DNA of 64,000 bases from Xenorhabdus budapestensis (GTDB taxonomy: Bacteria; Pseudomonadota; Gammaproteobacteria; Enterobacterales; Enterobacteriaceae), in the NCBI RefSeq assembly GCF_002632465.1, contig NZ_NIBS01000001.1:429569-493568 (forward strand), in the 5' to 3' direction. Every line of letters starts with the position of its first letter. Within the stretch, counting starts at the first letter, position 1. The position numbers and the translations under genes were made by a program. The notes beneath the pieces were generated by a model. The model was not told where the DNA came from and did no database searches. It worked only from the letters and a program-made list of their open reading frames with translations. Below are positions 17,598 to 28,100 of this stretch, piece after piece.

Positions 17598-18228
17598 TCA
17601 CTCTTAAACCACCTCCTATGGAGGTGGTGATCGTTCCTGTGGGGCTTTGCCCGCAGGACGCTCATGCTAAATACTTCCTCAGTTTGTTACCAGCAAATCA
17701 AAGGAGTAAATAGCATGAGCAGATATGAATCGGCTTCACATGTATTTTATCGTTGTCAGTATCACCTTGTCTGGACACCGAAGTACAGATACAAAATCCT
17801 CAAAGGAAATTTAGGTAAAGAGCTTTATCGAAGCATCTATGTCTATTGCAGCATGAAGAAATGTACGGTTATAGAGCTAAACGTGCAAATAGATCATGTG
17901 CACTTAGTCGTTAGAACGCCCCCGAGCTTGAGTGTTTCAGAACTAATGGGATTTGTGAAAGGGCGGACAGCCATAAGGCTGTTCGCAAAATTTCCGTATC
18001 TGAGAAAGAAAAAATTATGGGGTAACCACTTCTGGCAAAGAGGATATTTTGTGGATTCGGTAGGAGCCAATGAAGAAATTATTCGCAGATATGTGCGGTA
18101 CCAGGACAAAGTAGCCAAAGAAGAGGCAGAAAGACAAATACAGCTGGGGCTGGAAGAATAGTGTTTAAGCCCCCTTTTAGGGGGCCGCGTCAAAGCCGCC
18201 TTCTATGAAGGCGGATTTTTACCTGCTG
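17595..18228 (+). mobile_element. IS200/IS605-family insertion sequence with tnpA only
   Basis: Element without terminal inverted repeats but with end hairpins, typical of Y1-transposase elements. The left end hairpin is ACCACCTCC/GGAGGTGGT (from 17608) and the right end hairpin is CCGCCTT/AAGGCGG (about 18197-18215). A second left hairpin pairs CCTGTGGG with CCCGCAGG ahead of tnpA; in IS200 such a structure limits transposase expression. The left boundary is set by identity with 63902-64000, where the same sequence begins at TTGTCACTC. The right boundary is approximate because only one complete copy is visible. It is inserted in the T-tract of the rtxA terminator. Confidence 0.85.
17715..18161 (+). 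CDS. tnpA: IS200/IS605-type transposase TnpA
   Basis: 148-residue single-strand DNA transposase of the HUH/Y1 family, which moves the element by peel-and-paste on single-stranded DNA. The HUH motif is IDHVHLVV and the catalytic tyrosine is in the IIRRYVRYQ helix; the N-terminus HLVWTPKYRYK is typical. Length fits the family (about 150). The start MSRYES is supported by AAGGAG eight bases upstream; an in-frame ATG at 17664 would add 17 residues that overlap the regulatory hairpin. No frameshift is seen, so the gene appears intact. A CCCCC/GGGGG hairpin follows the stop. Confidence 0.92.
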   Translation: MSRYESASHVFYRCQYHLVWTPKYRYKILKGNLGKELYRSIYVYCSMKKCTVIELNVQIDHVHLVVRTPPSLSVSELMGFVKGRTAIRLFAKFPYLRKKKLWGNHFWQRGYFVDSVGANEEIIRRYVRYQDKVAKEEAERQIQLGLEE

Positions 18229-18242
18229 GCAAACATCCTTTC

Positions 18243-18848
18243 TCAATCACCATTCACCTGTTTTTGCATTAATTGATTTATCAAATTCAAGACACTCAGT
18301 AAGCAATAACGCTGTTCTGACGTTAAACGCAGGTAACGACGAGCCGCCGGGAGACGGCTGACGATTTCAGAAGCAGCAAAATGCCCAATTTCGCAACGCC
18401 ATTTTCCTTCTCTGATTTGCAGGCTACATGATCGAAAGTCGAGCTCTTCTAAGGTCTGCCGGATAACAGGGTATTGCTCTAGTTGCTCAATCAATTTGCA
18501 GCCATCTTTCTGTTTTGAGAAGAAACGTATCTGTTTTTTGCGCAGGCTACCTCCCGTTTTCACTTGTATCTCTGCATTCAAAAGCTGATTTATCGTTCCT
18601 GAAACAGAAAATTGTGTGTAAACAATAAATGCCATAAACAGAGTTTTTACCCTTTCGTTTACACATATTGTCAATTGTTCTTCTGGTTTGATGAGCAGCT
18701 CATCCGGCCTTGTTCTCGCATAGTGATAGGGTTGAAGATCTCTCTCCAGCCTGTTGAGTGTCAGTCCCGCCTGATAAGTGGCAGGCAGACGCTGCTTATT
18801 GATTTTTTGCCAGAAGGAGACCTTAGGAGAGGTTGCGTAATGGCTCAA
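18243..18848 (-). CDS. Conserved protein of unknown function next to APC permease
   Basis: 201 residues, soluble, no signal peptide or membrane segment visible. It is rich in Arg, Gln and Leu, with a basic middle (GGSLRKKQIRFFSKQKDG). I do not recognise a catalytic motif; it may belong to a DUF3156-type family found beside amino acid permeases, but that is a recollection and not a search result. Its start lies inside the 3' end of the permease gene (26-base overlap), so the two are translationally coupled and probably act together. A poor ribosome-binding site (AGGAGA within the permease gene) precedes it. Confidence 0.7.
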   Translation of the reverse strand: MSHYATSPKVSFWQKINKQRLPATYQAGLTLNRLERDLQPYHYARTRPDELLIKPEEQLTICVNERVKTLFMAFIVYTQFSVSGTINQLLNAEIQVKTGGSLRKKQIRFFSKQKDGCKLIEQLEQYPVIRQTLEELDFRSCSLQIREGKWRCEIGHFAASEIVSRLPAARRYLRLTSEQRYCLLSVLNLINQLMQKQVNGD

Positions 18849-20316
18849 GTTTAATCTCCTTCAATTCAGTTTCAGAGAAAGTTTTAGACAGAATTAATTC
18901 CACATCGACAGGCTTGAACGGGTTGACTTTTTGCACAAATATTGTCCATATCAACGCATAGCTCGCTGTTAAACCGAGCATAATTAGGAACGGAATATAA
19001 ATATCGGCTTTGTTCATGCCTGGTGGCGTGATGTGAATAAGGGCTAAGATAATTCCGACACTGGAAATAATCTGTGGTAGTGGAAAAAGGGGGGATTTAT
19101 AGGCGCGATGCAGGTCTGGTCGGCGAATACGCAGCAGGATAACAGAGATAGTTACCAACAAGTAAGCTGTTCCCCAGGAACATACCGCAGCCAAGACCAG
19201 CGGAATAATACGGCTCAGATCTCCCTGAATAGCGAAAGCATGTATGCAGGGGATTAGAGCAGCAACTAAAATACCAAACACTGGCGTTTTAAACCTTGGA
19301 TGCAGGTAAGTAAAAATGCGAGGTAAAACGCCATCAAGAGCCATACCGTATAAAATACGAGGAACAGCCGCCATCAGTGTATTAATGGTTGCTGCGCCCG
19401 CCAGCAATAGGCCGAAACCAATCCAGTATTTACCGAAATCCCCCATTATCTGCCCTGCAAAAGCCGGAATTGCCATCGGGGTTTCCAATAATCTGACAAT
19501 ATTTGCAGGATCAACAATGATATTTTCTACCTGATGAGTCATTGCGGCACCGTACATAAACATACAGAGCGCAACAGCGCACAGGCCAGTTGCCATTGCA
19601 CGTGGGATCACTTTGGCAGAATTTTTGATTTCCGGTGCCATCGGTGTAACCAGTTCACAGCCCATGAACATAAACATCGCCATACCGATCAGGCTTAATA
19701 CCATTGTCGGATCAGAAACATTAAGCGCCTGACCAAACCAGCCATCTACTGACGCATGAAATGGCATTAGCAGGCCGCACAGGCTAAAGATCACCAACGT
19801 ACTCCACATAGCAAACGTCAATACAATCTCCACCTTACTGAATGCTTCAATACCAAACGCATTAAGCAGTCCGAAGGTGAGCACTAGTCCTACTCCGACC
19901 ATCCAGGAAGTATTATTACTCTCCATCACTGTATTGAGGCTTTCAAAGTTAACCAATGCCATAATGCCGGAAAGAATGGTTTCCGCAGTACCAGCAAAAA
20001 CGTGAACGATCAGGTAAGCAGAGAGCGCTCCGGTTATTGCCCAGAACCGTCCCATACCACAAGAAATATAGTCATATACCGATCCAGAAGTAGGCAAAAT
20101 TGCAGCGGCTTCGGAGAAAGTCGTTAATTGAGCCTGCATCACGATAAAGCTGAGCAATACAGCTAAAGCAAAAGTGTCACCACCGATACCAAACCCGCTG
20201 GTTACTGTTAGAATGACTGGACTTGCCATAATCACACCGACAGAACTGGCAAGTGTCGTTGGGAACCCTATTTTGCCTTTCTCAATGTGTGATATTAATT
20301 TTGAGGACATATTCAT
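18823..20316 (-). CDS. APC-family amino acid permease
   Basis: 497-residue inner-membrane transporter with about 12 hydrophobic segments. The first helix region (FPTTLASSVGVIMASPVILTV) and the later block PRILYGMALDGVLPRIF are characteristic of the amino acid-polyamine-organocation superfamily. Substrate cannot be told from sequence. MNMSSK is preferred as start because GGGAAG lies 4-9 bases upstream. It overlaps the following unknown gene by 26 bases and is divergent from a LuxR-type regulator across 399 bases, an arrangement that suggests control by that regulator. The C-terminus is cytoplasmic and charged (SKTFSETELKEIKLEP). Confidence 0.88.
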   Translation of the reverse strand: MNMSSKLISHIEKGKIGFPTTLASSVGVIMASPVILTVTSGFGIGGDTFALAVLLSFIVMQAQLTTFSEAAAILPTSGSVYDYISCGMGRFWAITGALSAYLIVHVFAGTAETILSGIMALVNFESLNTVMESNNTSWMVGVGLVLTFGLLNAFGIEAFSKVEIVLTFAMWSTLVIFSLCGLLMPFHASVDGWFGQALNVSDPTMVLSLIGMAMFMFMGCELVTPMAPEIKNSAKVIPRAMATGLCAVALCMFMYGAAMTHQVENIIVDPANIVRLLETPMAIPAFAGQIMGDFGKYWIGFGLLLAGAATINTLMAAVPRILYGMALDGVLPRIFTYLHPRFKTPVFGILVAALIPCIHAFAIQGDLSRIIPLVLAAVCSWGTAYLLVTISVILLRIRRPDLHRAYKSPLFPLPQIISSVGIILALIHITPPGMNKADIYIPFLIMLGLTASYALIWTIFVQKVNPFKPVDVELILSKTFSETELKEIKLEPLRNLS

Positions 20317-20433
20317 TTTGCTTCCCTTTTTCCCCCTGAAATACAGTCGATTGTGAATTTTTTGTAAACAAAAAATGACTGTGATTCAACTATAAAGATA
20401 AGGGGAAAAGCGCCGCTATCATTCTAAAGAACG

Positions 20434-20450
20434 ATACCCAAAGGGGGTAT
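20434..20450. promoter_or_regulatory. Inverted repeat, candidate operator
   Basis: ATACCC and GGGTAT flank AAAGG, a perfect 6-base inverted repeat about 118 bases upstream of the permease start. Short, so chance is possible; the position between divergent genes is the main argument. Confidence 0.35.
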
Positions 20451-20537
20451 AACGTACCTGTTTCTGCCGAAAAGTACCAAAGAAAAGGGTGAAAAACACC
20501 ATAATATAAGCTATATCAAACAATAAGATAAATTGAT

Positions 20538-20555
20538 TTATTAATATATTAATAA
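20538..20555. promoter_or_regulatory. 18-base perfect palindrome, candidate operator
   Basis: TTATTAATATATTAATAA reads the same on both strands. It lies between the divergent permease and luxR-type genes, 161 bases before the regulator start. AT-only palindromes arise easily in such DNA, so function is unproven. Confidence 0.4.
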
Positions 20556-20715
20556 CTGTGGTGTCAGAGGTGAAAATTTAGTCTAAAAGCCACTAAAATC
20601 TAAGAAAAGAAGTTTTAATTAATGTAATCAAGTTCACATTATTAACATATGTATTTTCTATTAAAAGTCAGAGCAACCATGATGAGTACAAAGTTGAGTC
20701 AGATAGGAGACACTA

Positions 20716-21402
20716 ATGAATACACTTCCATTCAGTCATCATCAACAAACACTGATTAATTGCTGTCTGAATACGATCGCTCATATTATTCCTGTATCTG
20801 CTGCGGTTTATTATCTTGTTGATGATCAATGGCGGCCTGAACACCATATTCTGTACGGCATTACACCTCGAATGCATCAGGTATATTTAGAGCATTTTTG
20901 TCAGTTAGATCCTCTACGTCCAGAGAATTTCACAAACGATGAACGGCGTCTTATCAGCATGAACGACAACATACAAGCGAGTAGTCAACGGTTTTATCAA
21001 GATTTTATGCTACCTAACAACTTAACGGATATGGTCGAAATTTTTATCTGTCGTAGGAACAAAATCATCGCTGGTATTTCTGTTCTCAGAGACAGTCCGT
21101 TTCAGGATCAGGAAGTGATGAGGCTCAATGCTATTATTCCTATTGCTGAATTAATGACTTTTGATATTTTTCCTGACTCACAGATTGCATTTACAGCCAA
21201 AGAACAGGAGATTATTCATTTGGTCAGAGAAGGTGCCAGTAATAAACGTATTGCATTACTGCTTGATGTCTCGCTTTCTACTGTGAAAACTCACCTGCGA
21301 AATATTTTTGCCAAAGCCAATGTTACCAATCGTACAGAATTAGTCTCTTCCGGCTTTATTAGCCGCAAAGAAAAAGGGTTATGTATTCAACATATTGATT
21401 GA
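20716..21402 (+). CDS. LuxR-type transcriptional regulator
   Basis: 228-residue cytoplasmic DNA-binding protein. The C-terminal third is a clear LuxR/FixJ helix-turn-helix (FTAKEQEIIHLVREGASNKR then LSTVKTHLRNIF, about residues 158-205). The N-terminal ~150 residues are not a recognisable acyl-homoserine-lactone domain; I do not see its usual conserved aromatic residues, and a PAS-like or other ligand fold is possible. No receiver domain Asp is evident. GGAGA five bases upstream of ATG supports the start. It is divergent from the permease-unknown pair and is the most likely local regulator. It lies between two MARTX toxin genes, but a role in toxin control is only a guess. Only 2 bases separate its stop from the IS1 remnant. 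Confidence 0.85.
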   Translation: MNTLPFSHHQQTLINCCLNTIAHIIPVSAAVYYLVDDQWRPEHHILYGITPRMHQVYLEHFCQLDPLRPENFTNDERRLISMNDNIQASSQRFYQDFMLPNNLTDMVEIFICRRNKIIAGISVLRDSPFQDQEVMRLNAIIPIAELMTFDIFPDSQIAFTAKEQEIIHLVREGASNKRIALLLDVSLSTVKTHLRNIFAKANVTNRTELVSSGFISRKEKGLCIQHID

Positions 21403-21404
21403 CT

Positions 21405-21640
21405 CTAAATATAATATTCTCTTTCGATAAAAGTCCCGATGACTTTGTCATGCATTTCCGGCGATTTTGAATAACCGAGTGTTTTACGGTTCAACCTCTT
21501 AATTCGATTTCGTAGGGTAAGATTTTCGTGTTCGATACGCTGCGTAAATGTTTTTCCTTTCCAACGAGGTGATTATTCGTCGGTAACAATTGTCAGCTTT
21601 GAAATTGTCTGTGCACCAGAAGATACATACCCACAATTGG
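21405..21640 (-). pseudogene. Remnant of an IS1-family transposase (InsB C-terminus)
   Basis: Reading the minus strand gives FTQRIEHENLTLRNRIKRLN, then RKTLGYSKSPEMHDKVIG and a TAG stop at 21405-21407. This is the C-terminal end of IS1 InsB. Further upstream a different frame gives FWCTDNFKA, the conserved TD(D/N)F part of InsB, so at least one frameshift is present and the rest of the element is gone. The DNA strand CCGATGACTTTGTCATGCA is nearly the same as in IS1. The remnant abuts the 3' stub of a third rtxA gene. Confidence 0.85.
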
Positions 21641-21720
21641 GAATACCAAACTGGTCTGACGGTTTTATTAACTAAATCTGATTAACAAAAATGGCTCACA
21701 TCAGTGGGCCATTATTTTTT
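21639..21720 (+). pseudogene. 3' stub and terminator of a third rtxA copy
   Basis: GGGAATACCAAACTGGTCTGA encodes GNTKLV and a stop, against GKSKLA and stop in both full toxins. Downstream, GGTTTT, TTA, TGATTAA, AAAAATGGCTCACA and GTGGGC follow in the order and spacing seen behind toxin 2 (35553-35613), including the terminator hairpin (21691-21699 with 21704-21712, then a T-run). The rest of the gene has been replaced by IS1 sequence. Confidence 0.75.
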
Positions 21721-21840
21721 ACCATTTATTTAAAAATAACATCGTCATTATTATCTGATGGTTGATTAGATATGAGCTATATATTTTTTATTATAAGTAG
21801 TCTAATTAAAAATATTGTCAAATGTTTTTATGTCATTTGA

Positions 21841-21925
21841 GTGGGATTATTGGGACTAAGTATGGTGGTTAAACAGACTTTATAATTTAATTATATTGAT
21901 TTTAAAAGTAAAAACGGGGTACTTT
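21841..21925 (+). promoter_or_regulatory. Upstream element shared with toxin 1 operon
   Basis: Second copy of the element at 2132-2213, with TTGGGAC, GTGGTTAAA, AGAC and TTGATTTTAAAA in order. It lies about 280 bases before the toxin 2 start. Conservation across the duplicated genes, in otherwise diverged AT-rich DNA, suggests a promoter or regulator site. Confidence 0.5.
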
Positions 21926-22060
21926 CCAATTGATAATTTTTGTCTGCTTGCTAGCTTATTTTTCTATGTATCAATCTAATAAATTGACCAGATTAAATAT
22001 CATCGATTTCAATTTATTCTTGAGATATTCATTTTTTAAACCTATTTAAATACTGATGCT

Positions 22061-22088
22061 CAGTTACGTTTTGTAACTGGGTTTTTTT
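22061..22088 (+). terminator. Terminator-like hairpin just upstream of toxin 2
   Basis: CAGTTAC (22061-22067) and GTAACTG (22073-22079) form a perfect 7-base stem with a GTTTT loop, followed by GGTTTTTTT. It is only 36 bases from the toxin start, so it must be bypassed for expression unless a promoter lies downstream of it. Confidence 0.7.
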
Positions 22089-22123
22089 ATCTTCAATTTT
22101 TGTATTTATTCCGGGATTTATTT

Positions 22124-25100
22124 ATGGGAAAACCATTTTGGAGAAGTGTTGAGTACTTTTTTACAGGAAATTATTCCGCAGATGATGGCGATAATAATAT
22201 CGTTGCCATCGGATTTGGTGGTCAAATACAGGCTTATGGCGGTAATGATCACATTACATTAGGCTCTATTGGTGCAGTGGTTTATACCGGTTCCGGTCAC
22301 GATACGGTCGTTGGTGGGGCCGCCTATCTGAAAGTTAACGATACCACTGGCAATCTGAACGTCAAAGGTGCGGCGGGATATGCGGAAATTAATAAAGAAA
22401 AGGAGGGAACAATTACTTTTTCCGGTGCGACTGGAGGGGCAGCTATTCAACATAATGGACATTCTGGTAATGTGCACTATTCAGGGATAGCAGCCTATAA
22501 CGATTTATATCGTCGGGGAAACAGCGGTGATATTACCTTCAAAGGATTGGGCGGTTATAACCATCTCTACTCAGATGTCACCCACGGCAATATTCATTTT
22601 ATCGGCGGGGGCGGTTATAACCAAATTACCCGTAAGGGGCTAGCTGATTGTTTCAGTGGTGAAGGCATTGTTTACGCTAAAGCAGAAGAAATTGTACTGA
22701 CCACTGCAATGATGGGAGGAAGCTGGATTGAAGAATCACAGAAAGTCATTGGTGTTAAATCTACGCGGGATATAAATACCTATCTGTTTGCATTTGCGGA
22801 TGAGCAATATACAAAAGTTAATAAAATTCATCTTTATAATGATCCTAGAACCGGCAGGCTGAAATATTACACCACTTCCTGGTATAAAAAGGGAAATCAT
22901 CTCAAGAATCTGGCATCTCAAGATATTTCTGACTATGGCGGTTATCAAGTGGTTGATGTTGATGGTGCCTATACCTTGTCAAATCTGACGGTTGAACAAC
23001 ACCAGTCATTTACGGTGCATGCGCTGGAAAGTGAGCTACCGGAAAACGAATGGGTAACGTATGGCGGTGGTGTCCAGATCGCCGCAGAAAATATTACTTT
23101 GTCAGATGCCCAAATGGGCGGTTATGCGGTTTCAACCGATGGTTCAACTGTTGCTGTCAAGCCCGTGAAATCCAACCGGATGGAAAATACCTATTTGTAT
23201 GCCCAGGTCTTGGGCGGATATACCAAAGTCGTGGTAGTGCAACTGGCTAACGACCCTAAAACTGGTGAGCTGAAATACATTGCCACGTCATGGTATAAGG
23301 CCGGCGATCAAACAGCAGCTTTGGCAGATCAATTTATTGGTATTCATTCTGGCTATAAAGTTATTGGTAAAGGCAGTTATACACTGAGTAATGTCCATTA
23401 CAGTGTGAATACTGTCCGCGTGACTTCTGAGCGAATTGCCAATATGCATGAGTTCTGTGAACAGGAATTGTTACCCAAGAAACAGGATGACAGTCACGGT
23501 GATGTCCGGTTCGAAGGTGCAGGGGGCGGCAATGTGATCAAATCCAATGTAGCCCGTGGCAATGTTTACTTTAAGGGTGCAGGGTTTGCCAATGTTATTC
23601 TGCATAATTCAGAAATCGGTGACACTGAATTTGATGGCGGTGGCGCTGCCAATGTTATTTTCAAGAAAGGCAGAAAAGGTCAGCTGCATTTCAACGGTGG
23701 TGGTCTTGCCAACGTTATTACTCATATCAGTATGTCTCCTGCCACTGCATTACAGGAACCTCACAGCAGCCAGACTAAAGTTGTCGCTCTGGGTGGTGCC
23801 AATATCCTAACCCGAAAAGGGGATGGCAAGGTTTTTGCCGTCATGGGCGGCGGTGCCAACGTATTGAACCATATCGGGCAGGGTGTAACCACAAGTGTGA
23901 TGATGGGGGGTGCCAATATCCTGACGAAAGTGGGGGATGGAGAGACCACCGGCATTATGTTTGGCCTCGGTAATGTGCTGACCCATGTCGGTAACGGCAG
24001 AACACTGGGAGCTATGGGCGCAGCAGGCAACGTCTTTACCAAAGTAGGGAATGGGGAAACTATCGCTGCCATGCTGGCCGTCGGCAATATCTTTACCCAT
24101 GTTGGTCAGGGTGATGCGTACGCCATAATGGCGGGTGGTGGCAATATCTTTACCAAAGTGGGTAACGGTCATGCCCTGGCTCTGATGGTGGCACTGGGCA
24201 ACGTTTTTACCCATGTCGGGGATGGCCTGAGTGTTGCACTGATGGTGGCCAAAGGCAATATGGCGACTAAAGTGGGGAACGGTGAAACCCTCGTCGCCAT
24301 GATAGGGGTCGGTAATATCATGACCCATATTGGTGATGGTAATACCTTTGCCGCGATGCTGGGTGAGGCGAATGTCCTGACCAAAGCTGGTCATGAGCTG
24401 ACGGCCGCGCTGATGATAGGCAAGGCCAATATTTATACCCATGTGGGTAACGGCACCAGTATTGGTCTGTTTGTCGGCGAGGCTAATATCATGACAAAAG
24501 TTGGTGATGGTACGACGCTGGCGGCGATGTTTGGTCAGGCCAATATCATGACTCATGTCGGCCAGGGAATGACGGGCGTGTTGGCACTGGGCGAAGCCAA
24601 TGTGGTGACGAAAGTCGGGCATAATTTTCTCGGCGTTGTGGCGGCAGCCAAGGCAAATGTGATAACCCATGTCGGGCAGGGCACGACAGCCGGTTTGTTG
24701 TTAGGCAAAGGCAATATTCTGACTAAAGTGGGAACGGGGACGACAGCCGGTCTGCTGGTTTCTCAATTTGGTAACATCATGACCCATGTGGGTGACGGCA
24801 ATACGGTGGGATTTGCTAAAGGGAATCTGAACCTGATGACCAAAGTGGGGGATGGCTTGGTTGTCAATGCCGCGTGGGGGGATGCAAATATCATGACCCA
24901 TGTGGGGAGAGGCGATCACTATAACTTTGCCAAAGGGAAAGCCAATATCGTCACCAAAATCGGTGATGGGCAGACGGTCAATATTGTGCAGGGTACAGCC
25001 AATATCATCACTCATGTCGGTAAAGGTAATGATTATACTGGTGCCTGGGGTAAAGCGAATGTTATTACGAAAGTCGGTCAGGGGCGTCAGGTTACGCTGG

Positions 25101-28100
25101 CGAAAGGTGATGCCAACATTGTGACACAGGTGGGGCAGGGTGACAGCTTCAACGCCTTGTGGAGTCAAAGTAATATCGTCACCAAAGTTGGTGATGGTAT
25201 GCTGGTTACCGCTGCGAAAGGTAAGAGTAATATCACTACCAACGTGGGTAATGGTTTAAGTGTCGTGGTGACCCACGGTGATTTGAATGTGAATACCAAA
25301 GTCGGTGACGGTGTTTCTGTCAGTGTGGCGTGGGGTAAATTCAATATCAACACCAAAGTGGGTGACGGCCTGAATCTCTCGGTGATGAAAGGGACAGGCA
25401 ATGCCAATATCCATGTGGGCGACGGGATGAATATCCACGCTTCCTATGCCCGCAATAATGTTGCCATTCAGGTAGGAAACGGTGATTTTTATCATCTCGC
25501 TCTGGCCTCCGGTAACACCGAGAGGCATAAATTGGAAATACTGTTCAGTGAATTAAAACAAACGTTATTGGGGGTGATGGGCAGTCAGGGCATTAATTTT
25601 CTGGTACATGGCGATGAAGCAAACACATCCGGCAGTTACCGGGGCCGTGGTGCCATTAATCTGCCGGAAGTCAATGCGCTGAAAGGCTTTGAACTGACTG
25701 AAATGGCGGAAGTCAGGTCAGACTTAGCCACTGATTTGCGCGCTTCGGTGAATCAGCTCAATACGCCGGACATCAGCAAACTGAAAAGCATCATGAATGC
25801 TGATGAACAGTCTCCAAAAACCCGGAAGCCGAATCTGATTGCCAATGGTGATTTTGAAGCGAGAGAGTTGGGTTGGGGATTTACCGAGGGCATTGAAGCT
25901 CTGCATCCAGCCGAAGCTTATGGTTTGGGTAACTATGAGCACGGCAAATATGTCACTGAGCTGGATACATATGTCAACACCACTATTTATCAGGATCTCC
26001 GGCAACTTCAAGCAGGTGAAGTCATTACCCTTGACTTTGATTTTGCCAAGCGGTCGGACAGTACTAATGATAATGGTATGGAAGTGCTCTGGAATGATCA
26101 GGTTGTCTTTTCGTCGTCAGGTGATGAAAGCACCTGGCAGCACAAACAACTGGTGCTGGTTGCACAGGCAGGCAGTAACCGGCTGGCGTTTAAAGGCACG
26201 GGTAACAGTGACAGCAAAGGCTATATTCTGGATAACGTGGTGGCGACTTCAGATCGTTCAGACAGCAGGGGTAATGCAGAATCCCCGTCCAGGAATTTGG
26301 TTTCTGGAAGAGTGTTAAGTGATAAAGCCAATGCGGAAGCAGACCGTGAACGCTTAAAGCAGGAAAAAGAGAAACAACTGGCGGCGATTGCAGATACACA
26401 ATCTCAGTTGGCGGCGACTGATCTTTATGCCCTGAACACTAACGGACTATCACAGCTTAGTGCTATCAAGGAAGAAGAGCAGACTGTGACGGATGAACTG
26501 CTGGCAAAAGTCATAGCACTTGAAAGTCTGAATAACCAAACATACACAAGCCATCAGGGAGAATCAGGCGCACAGTGGCGTCAGGATTTTGCCGGTGGAT
26601 TGCTGGGTAACCTCCAGATACAACTGGATAGTGTAAAAGAAACGGCAGGCCGACAATTGGATAATGCACTTTCCACTATTCTAAAACAACAGGATCAGAT
26701 AGAAGCCGCACTGGATAAATCGGAAGTCAATGTCGCTAAATCTAAACAAGATCAACTGAATGCGCAGAAAGATGTTGTGGATGCTCAGGCTAAGGCCGCA
26801 TACCGGAAAGAAGAGGCGTTGACACAGCAGAAACAGGCTGAACAAGCCACACGGAATAGTTATCAGGCTCTTCAGGAAATTGAGGCTGAGGTAGGAACCG
26901 CAGCGAAGGACAATGCGCATAAACCGAACTTTACTAATGCTGGCAGCGGTCGGTCAGGTAAAGCCTATGAAGCAGAAGGCGCCGGTAATACAGCCAGCCA
27001 TATTGGCTCTGGTTCCTTAATACAGGGAGTTGGTGCTTTCAGCCAGAAGTTGCAAGAGTCAGATAATGATTTGTCTGCACTTGCAGATGCTAAACAAGCT
27101 GTCGAACGTCTACAGATCAATGCAGGTCTTCGTGCCGGACATACGAACACCATTTATGTACCACGGTCATTACACACACCACAGTCATCACATCAATCAA
27201 ATAATGGTAACGCTTCCTCTGTTGGCGTACTTGAATCGATAACAAATGTATCAGGATCGGAAAACCGAAAAGAACAACCTATTTCCGGTCTGGATCTGAG
27301 TGGGCTGAAAGCGTTGGGAAGGACAGACCCCCACTCAAGCAGCACCTCTCAAGTTCTACATAGCAGTCAAAGTTCCTTGAGAAGTGGAGCGACATATCCT
27401 TTTATTGCTGCAAGGGCTGCGAAAGTAGCGGATATCTACCGTTGGCTGAGCAAAAATAATGACCGGAGCGGAGAGCTTTCACAAGATAACTACATTCCTG
27501 TACCGGGTGGTGAACGTGTTGATATTGAGATAAATGACAACATCAGATATGAACTGACTAACGTTATTGAGAATTTTTTTAGTGTCATTCGACACACCAT
27601 TCCTAACGACCAAATTGCACCGCTGGCGAAATTGTTTGTCGATTCCACCATTGATTTTGACTGGGATAAGCGCGTTCAATTTATGACTAAATTGGAACGT
27701 TTCGGTTATAGCTTTGAACCTCCTCATGGTGAGAAAAGTATTGTTTCATTCTGGTCAGGCCCAGAGTTCAGTGCCTACCGCCATGTACTGGATGCTGCGC
27801 AGAAAGACGGTAAAAAAGTGGTTTACGATATTGATGTAAAAGGGAACGTACTTGCTCTTGAACTCAATCAGAAATTGAAGGATTGGAGCAATATTTCTCT
27901 TGATCCTGATGACTTCAAACAACAAAATCTGCACTCTGCTATTAATGAAGCTGTGCGAAGTAATATAGGATTCTGGAGTTCTATTTATGCAACCGGAGCA
28001 CGTGACGATATTTATGTTATTGTGCCGGGAGGTTTGCGTTTAAAGAATTTCTTCTGGAATGTTGAGTTGCCGGTATTGCGTCAATTACAACGTGAAGGTC

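Larger units (their letters stand above)
20317..20715. other. Divergent permease / LuxR regulator intergenic region
   Basis: About 400 AT-rich bases. It contains two symmetrical candidate operators, listed separately, and no coding region. Both promoters must lie here. Confidence 0.6.
21721..22123 (+). other. Leader and promoter region of toxin 2
   Basis: About 400 AT-rich bases holding the element shared with the first toxin (21841-21925) and a terminator-like hairpin (22061-22088). A 27-codon ORF at 21966-22049 ends 11 bases before the hairpin but lacks a clear ribosome-binding site. No rtxH or rtxC copy is present here. Confidence 0.65.

Noticed and set aside
21966..22049. 27-codon ORF in the toxin 2 leader as a real gene
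   Set aside because: No convincing ribosome-binding site; mentioned only in the attenuation hypothesis.
23807..24670. Antisense ORFs opposite the N-terminal repeats of both toxins
   Set aside because: Repeat shadows with HDI or PSPTLV periodicity; no ribosome-binding sites.
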